From positions 186,001-250,000 of the forward strand of contig NZ_VFSD01000003.1 in the NCBI RefSeq assembly GCF_014332515.1: a stretch of DNA of 64,000 nt. The letters run 5' to 3'. This stretch comes from Pontibacter beigongshangensis. Its GTDB lineage: Bacteria > Bacteroidota > Bacteroidia > Cytophagales > Hymenobacteraceae. Below are positions 61,790 to 64,000 of the stretch, one piece after another (the first letter of the stretch is position 1; the number at the start of each line of letters is the position of its first letter). The notes under the pieces are model-generated. The model did not search any database. It was not told where the DNA came from and saw only the letters and a program-made list of their open reading frames with translations. The translations under genes were made by a program, and so were the position numbers.

Positions 61790-63064
61790 TTACTTTTCTG
61801 CCAGCCAGGCCCAGCGTTTTGCCCAATCATTCAGGAAATCCTGTTGCCAGCGGGTAATAGTTCTGGCTCCCTGGTGCGGCCCCACAAATAGTTTCGGGTC
61901 GGGATTGTCGGACCACCAGCCGTTGAGCGGCGCAAAGTCCTGCTGGTGCCGCTCTCCCGGCCAGGGGTCAACGCTGGTGAACTGCCCCTGCAGGCCATCC
62001 AGCTCTTTTATGGGGCTGCTGATGCGGTAACTCCACTTGCCGGCAGACTTGGGTACAAACCGCACACGGTAGCGCCCCTTGCCTTCGTAATAGCCTTCAA
62101 ATTGTTGGCCGCTTACTTCCAGCCACAGTGCAGGCTCTTCTGTGGCTGGTCCTTTGTCCGGCCCCGGCAGCACCCATTCTATCAGCCCGAACACCGGCAC
62201 CTGATCGGCTAAGGTGGTTGCTCTCCCGAACATCCGGCGGGAGCTGTATGGTAGCGGCACAAAGCTGCCGCCCCAGCTTGCTTCCTGTGGCTTTTCGGGG
62301 TTGCCGTGGAGCAGGTAGGCTACCGAAGGGGTGTCGCCCATTTTGATGACGCCTTGGTAATAGTTGCCGAAATCGCGGCCCATGGCACCGTGCCCTTTTA
62401 TGTGCTTCTCGTAGTAATTGCTGTTGCCGAACGTCTTCCCGGTTTGATGATCAGTGAACCAACCCCGGTAGGTGGCGTTGGCTTCAATGAACCACAGGTT
62501 CGGGAAATTGCTGGCCAGGTAGTGGTAGGCATCGGCTCCCCACTTTTTGTTGGGTCCGCCAATCCAGTACACCCGCAGCTTAGGGGCTATTTCTGGGGCA
62601 TCGTGCAGGGCCTGGGCCACATCTTCTATGCCGCCCCACACCAGCACCCACAGGGGCTGCTGGCTTTTGCGTTTGGCACATTCTATTATCCAGTCAGATC
62701 CTTCGCTCGGGCTGCTCCAGCCCCTGGCCGGTGCCCGCTCAGTGGCTCCCTGCTTCACCACAGCCCGTAGAGCATCGGCCTCCGGCAGTTCTTTGGCATG
62801 GGGCTTTAGTCTGGGGTAATCCTTTTCGTAGAGGTTGATGATGTGCAGCAAATCCTTTGTGCGGCCCTCCCCATAAGGCGAGGATATCAGCCCTTCTGTT
62901 TCAAAATGGTCGGCATACATCAGGTAGTGGATCATCGACTGAAAATCGTCGTCGTCCGTTCCGCCAATATCGGTGCTCACAATTACCCGTGGCCTGACCT
63001 TGTCCTGCCCCAAAAGCGGCATGGTCAGCAATAGCAGTAGCAAAATTTGAACTGATTTGATCAT
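61790..63064 (-). CDS. DUF1593 nucleoside-hydrolase-like secreted protein
   Basis: 424 aa. Signal peptide MIKSVQILLLLLLTMPLLGQ. Residues ~22-290 are a DUF1593 domain, a relative of inosine-uridine nucleoside hydrolases: RVIVSTDIGGTDDDDFQS near residue 27 is the Asp cluster that binds Ca(II) in that fold. LWVLVWGGIEDVAQAL and VYWIGGPNKKWG follow. The C-terminal ~120 residues (WLEVSGQQFEGYYEGKGRYR and RVRFVPKSAGKWSYRI) look like the DUF5060/Ig-like end seen in the neighbouring hydrolase. DUF1593 proteins are associated with plant or algal polysaccharide breakdown in Bacteroidota; the substrate is unproven. Confidence 0.85.
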   Translation of the reverse strand: MIKSVQILLLLLLTMPLLGQDKVRPRVIVSTDIGGTDDDDFQSMIHYLMYADHFETEGLISSPYGEGRTKDLLHIINLYEKDYPRLKPHAKELPEADALRAVVKQGATERAPARGWSSPSEGSDWIIECAKRKSQQPLWVLVWGGIEDVAQALHDAPEIAPKLRVYWIGGPNKKWGADAYHYLASNFPNLWFIEANATYRGWFTDHQTGKTFGNSNYYEKHIKGHGAMGRDFGNYYQGVIKMGDTPSVAYLLHGNPEKPQEASWGGSFVPLPYSSRRMFGRATTLADQVPVFGLIEWVLPGPDKGPATEEPALWLEVSGQQFEGYYEGKGRYRVRFVPKSAGKWSYRISSPIKELDGLQGQFTSVDPWPGERHQQDFAPLNGWWSDNPDPKLFVGPHQGARTITRWQQDFLNDWAKRWAWLAEK

Positions 63065-63148
63065 GGCTTTCCGGTTTTGAAGGTCAGACTTTTGGTTGAA
63101 TTGTTACATTGTTGGATTGTTAAAAATCTCCGTTTAAATAATGCCACC

Positions 63149-63192
63149 CTCACTCACTCACTCACTCACTCACTCACTCACTCACTCACTCA
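63149..63192. repeat. (CTCA)11 microsatellite
   Basis: Eleven perfect CTCA units (44 bp). The last unit supplies the TGA stop codon of the minus-strand gene at 63190, so the tract is its immediate 3' UTR. Perfect tetranucleotide tracts of this length are prone to slippage, but since each unit reads TGA in turn the encoded protein end would hardly change. Confidence 0.9.
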
Positions 63193-64000
63193 TTTCCTAA
63201 ACGGGTCTTTCAGGAATTTAGTGATCATTTTAGACATCTTCCGGTGGCTTTTGGAGGCATCGGCGAAGCCGATAATGCAGACGTGCTCGTTGCCGCTCAT
63301 GCCGTACACTTTGTGGCCGTTTTCGGGGCCGGAGCGGCCGAAACTGTAGAGGTCCATGTTGTGCACATTGCCTTTGCGGATCTGGCGGTGATTCTCGTTG
63401 GGCGCATCATCGTCGGGCGTTTTGGCCAGGAATAGGTAGCTTTTTGCTTTCGGGTCGCCGAGGTAGAACCACTCCGGCGAGAAATCAAGAAACTCGCCGC
63501 TCGGGATGTGCTTTTTGCCATCGGCGGTCACAAAATAGTCTTCTGCATCAGCAGTGCCACCAGCTACGCCTTCATACAGAAAAGCATATTCGCCTTTCGA
63601 TTTTAAAACTTTGATGGCTACCCGATCCGGAAAAAACCAGTACTGGAATGTGAAGTCGGGGTTGGAGGACTCCAGTATCACCAGGTCGCCTTCGGTTTTG
63701 CCATTCAGCACCGTATTGGTGGAGTTACTGTTGCGGCCGGCGTGGCCAAAATTGCCGGTGCTGTTCGGGAAGCCCCTGAAATCGCCGTTCGGGCCAGGCT
63801 CCATGTAAGAGGCTATCCAGTCGTTGCCTTCCTTGTCAATAAAGCTCTTAAAACCGGATACGCCATTGTCTTTTTCGAAGTAAACGGTGCCCATGGGCAT
63901 CTCAATTTTGTAGCAGCCGGTGCCGTGCCACTGCACCTCCGTAAGCTTTACCTTTTGCGGAAAGGCCGGTGAAACCGAAAGGAGCAGCAGCAGCAGCAGC
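63190..64000 (-). CDS. Secreted hypothetical protein, start beyond the window edge
   Basis: 270 codons visible. The frame is open to the window edge: before the possible GTG at 63936 it reads ...LLLLLLLSVSPAFPQKVKLTEVQWHGTG, the end of a signal peptide, so the true start is just outside. The poly-Leu part is encoded by a CTG tract (63985-64000). The mature protein (~252 aa) is beta-rich: GTVYFEKDNGVSGFKSFID, YMEPGPNGDFRGFPN, YWFFPDRVAIKVLKS. No family recognised; similar proteins accompany sugar-active enzymes in Cytophagales. It precedes the DUF1593 gene on the same strand by ~125 bp. Confidence 0.75.
   Translation of the reverse strand, partial: LLLLLLLSVSPAFPQKVKLTEVQWHGTGCYKIEMPMGTVYFEKDNGVSGFKSFIDKEGNDWIASYMEPGPNGDFRGFPNSTGNFGHAGRNSNSTNTVLNGKTEGDLVILESSNPDFTFQYWFFPDRVAIKVLKSKGEYAFLYEGVAGGTADAEDYFVTADGKKHIPSGEFLDFSPEWFYLGDPKAKSYLFLAKTPDDDAPNENHRQIRKGNVHNMDLYSFGRSGPENGHKVYGMSGNEHVCIIGFADASKSHRKMSKMITKFLKDPFRK

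Overview
The window looks like the chromosome of a member of the Bacteroidota, most likely Cytophagales/Hymenobacteraceae (Pontibacter-like). The evidence is type IX secretion sorting domains, a SusC-like TonB-dependent barrel protein, a DUF3347 copper-associated lipoprotein, a LytS/LytTR pair, a fused NuoCD, few Shine-Dalgarno sites and a roughly balanced GC content. I infer the family from protein flavour only; no rRNA or tRNA gene was found.

Layout. 0-17 kb: a mixed chromosomal stretch with a partial lipoprotein, a type IX cargo protein, prephenate dehydrogenase (tyrA), a DUF3347 lipoprotein, a CHASE3/4xPAS histidine kinase, PEP carboxylase (ppc), a YiaK/DlgD-type dehydrogenase, an M48 lipoprotein protease and a secreted metzincin-like protease with two PA14 domains. 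17.5-33.3 kb: a full proton-pumping complex I locus on the minus strand, nuoA-B-CD-E-F-G-H-I-J-K-L-M-N (13 genes, C and D fused), preceded by a CBS-pair protein. 34.9-40.8 kb: a phytochrome photosensory module with no output domain, followed by a CheB-CheR-PAS-histidine kinase giant. 41.1-44.3 kb: an AT-rich block that reads as four integron-type gene cassettes in a row (mercury transporter merTP plus a GDCCVxC protein, then three unknown genes), without an integrase in the window. Next come a small membrane protein and a dead AraC regulator. 45.3-52 kb: an outer-membrane TonB-type receptor, a LytTR response regulator, its LytS-type kinase and a secreted repeat protein. 52.9-57.6 kb: a fatty acid desaturase, small conserved proteins and an IorAB-type molybdenum hydroxylase whose large subunit carries an internal amber codon. 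58-64 kb: a PagL-like outer-membrane protein and three secreted proteins of carbohydrate/nucleoside-hydrolase flavour.

Two features run through the window. The first is a ~50-bp intergenic repeat with at least 21 copies: an AATTATTCTAATGAAAA-like arm, a CCTCnnGAGG palindrome and a CTG-rich arm. It lies between genes, even inside the nuo operon. The second is a 204-bp MITE-like element present twice, both times inserted at the palindrome of that repeat. The strongest novel signal is the cassette array: for all four cassettes the first 8-10 bases are the exact reverse complement of the inverse core site of that cassette's own 3' palindrome. This is the hallmark of integron attC recombination and is seen here in a Bacteroidota chromosome.
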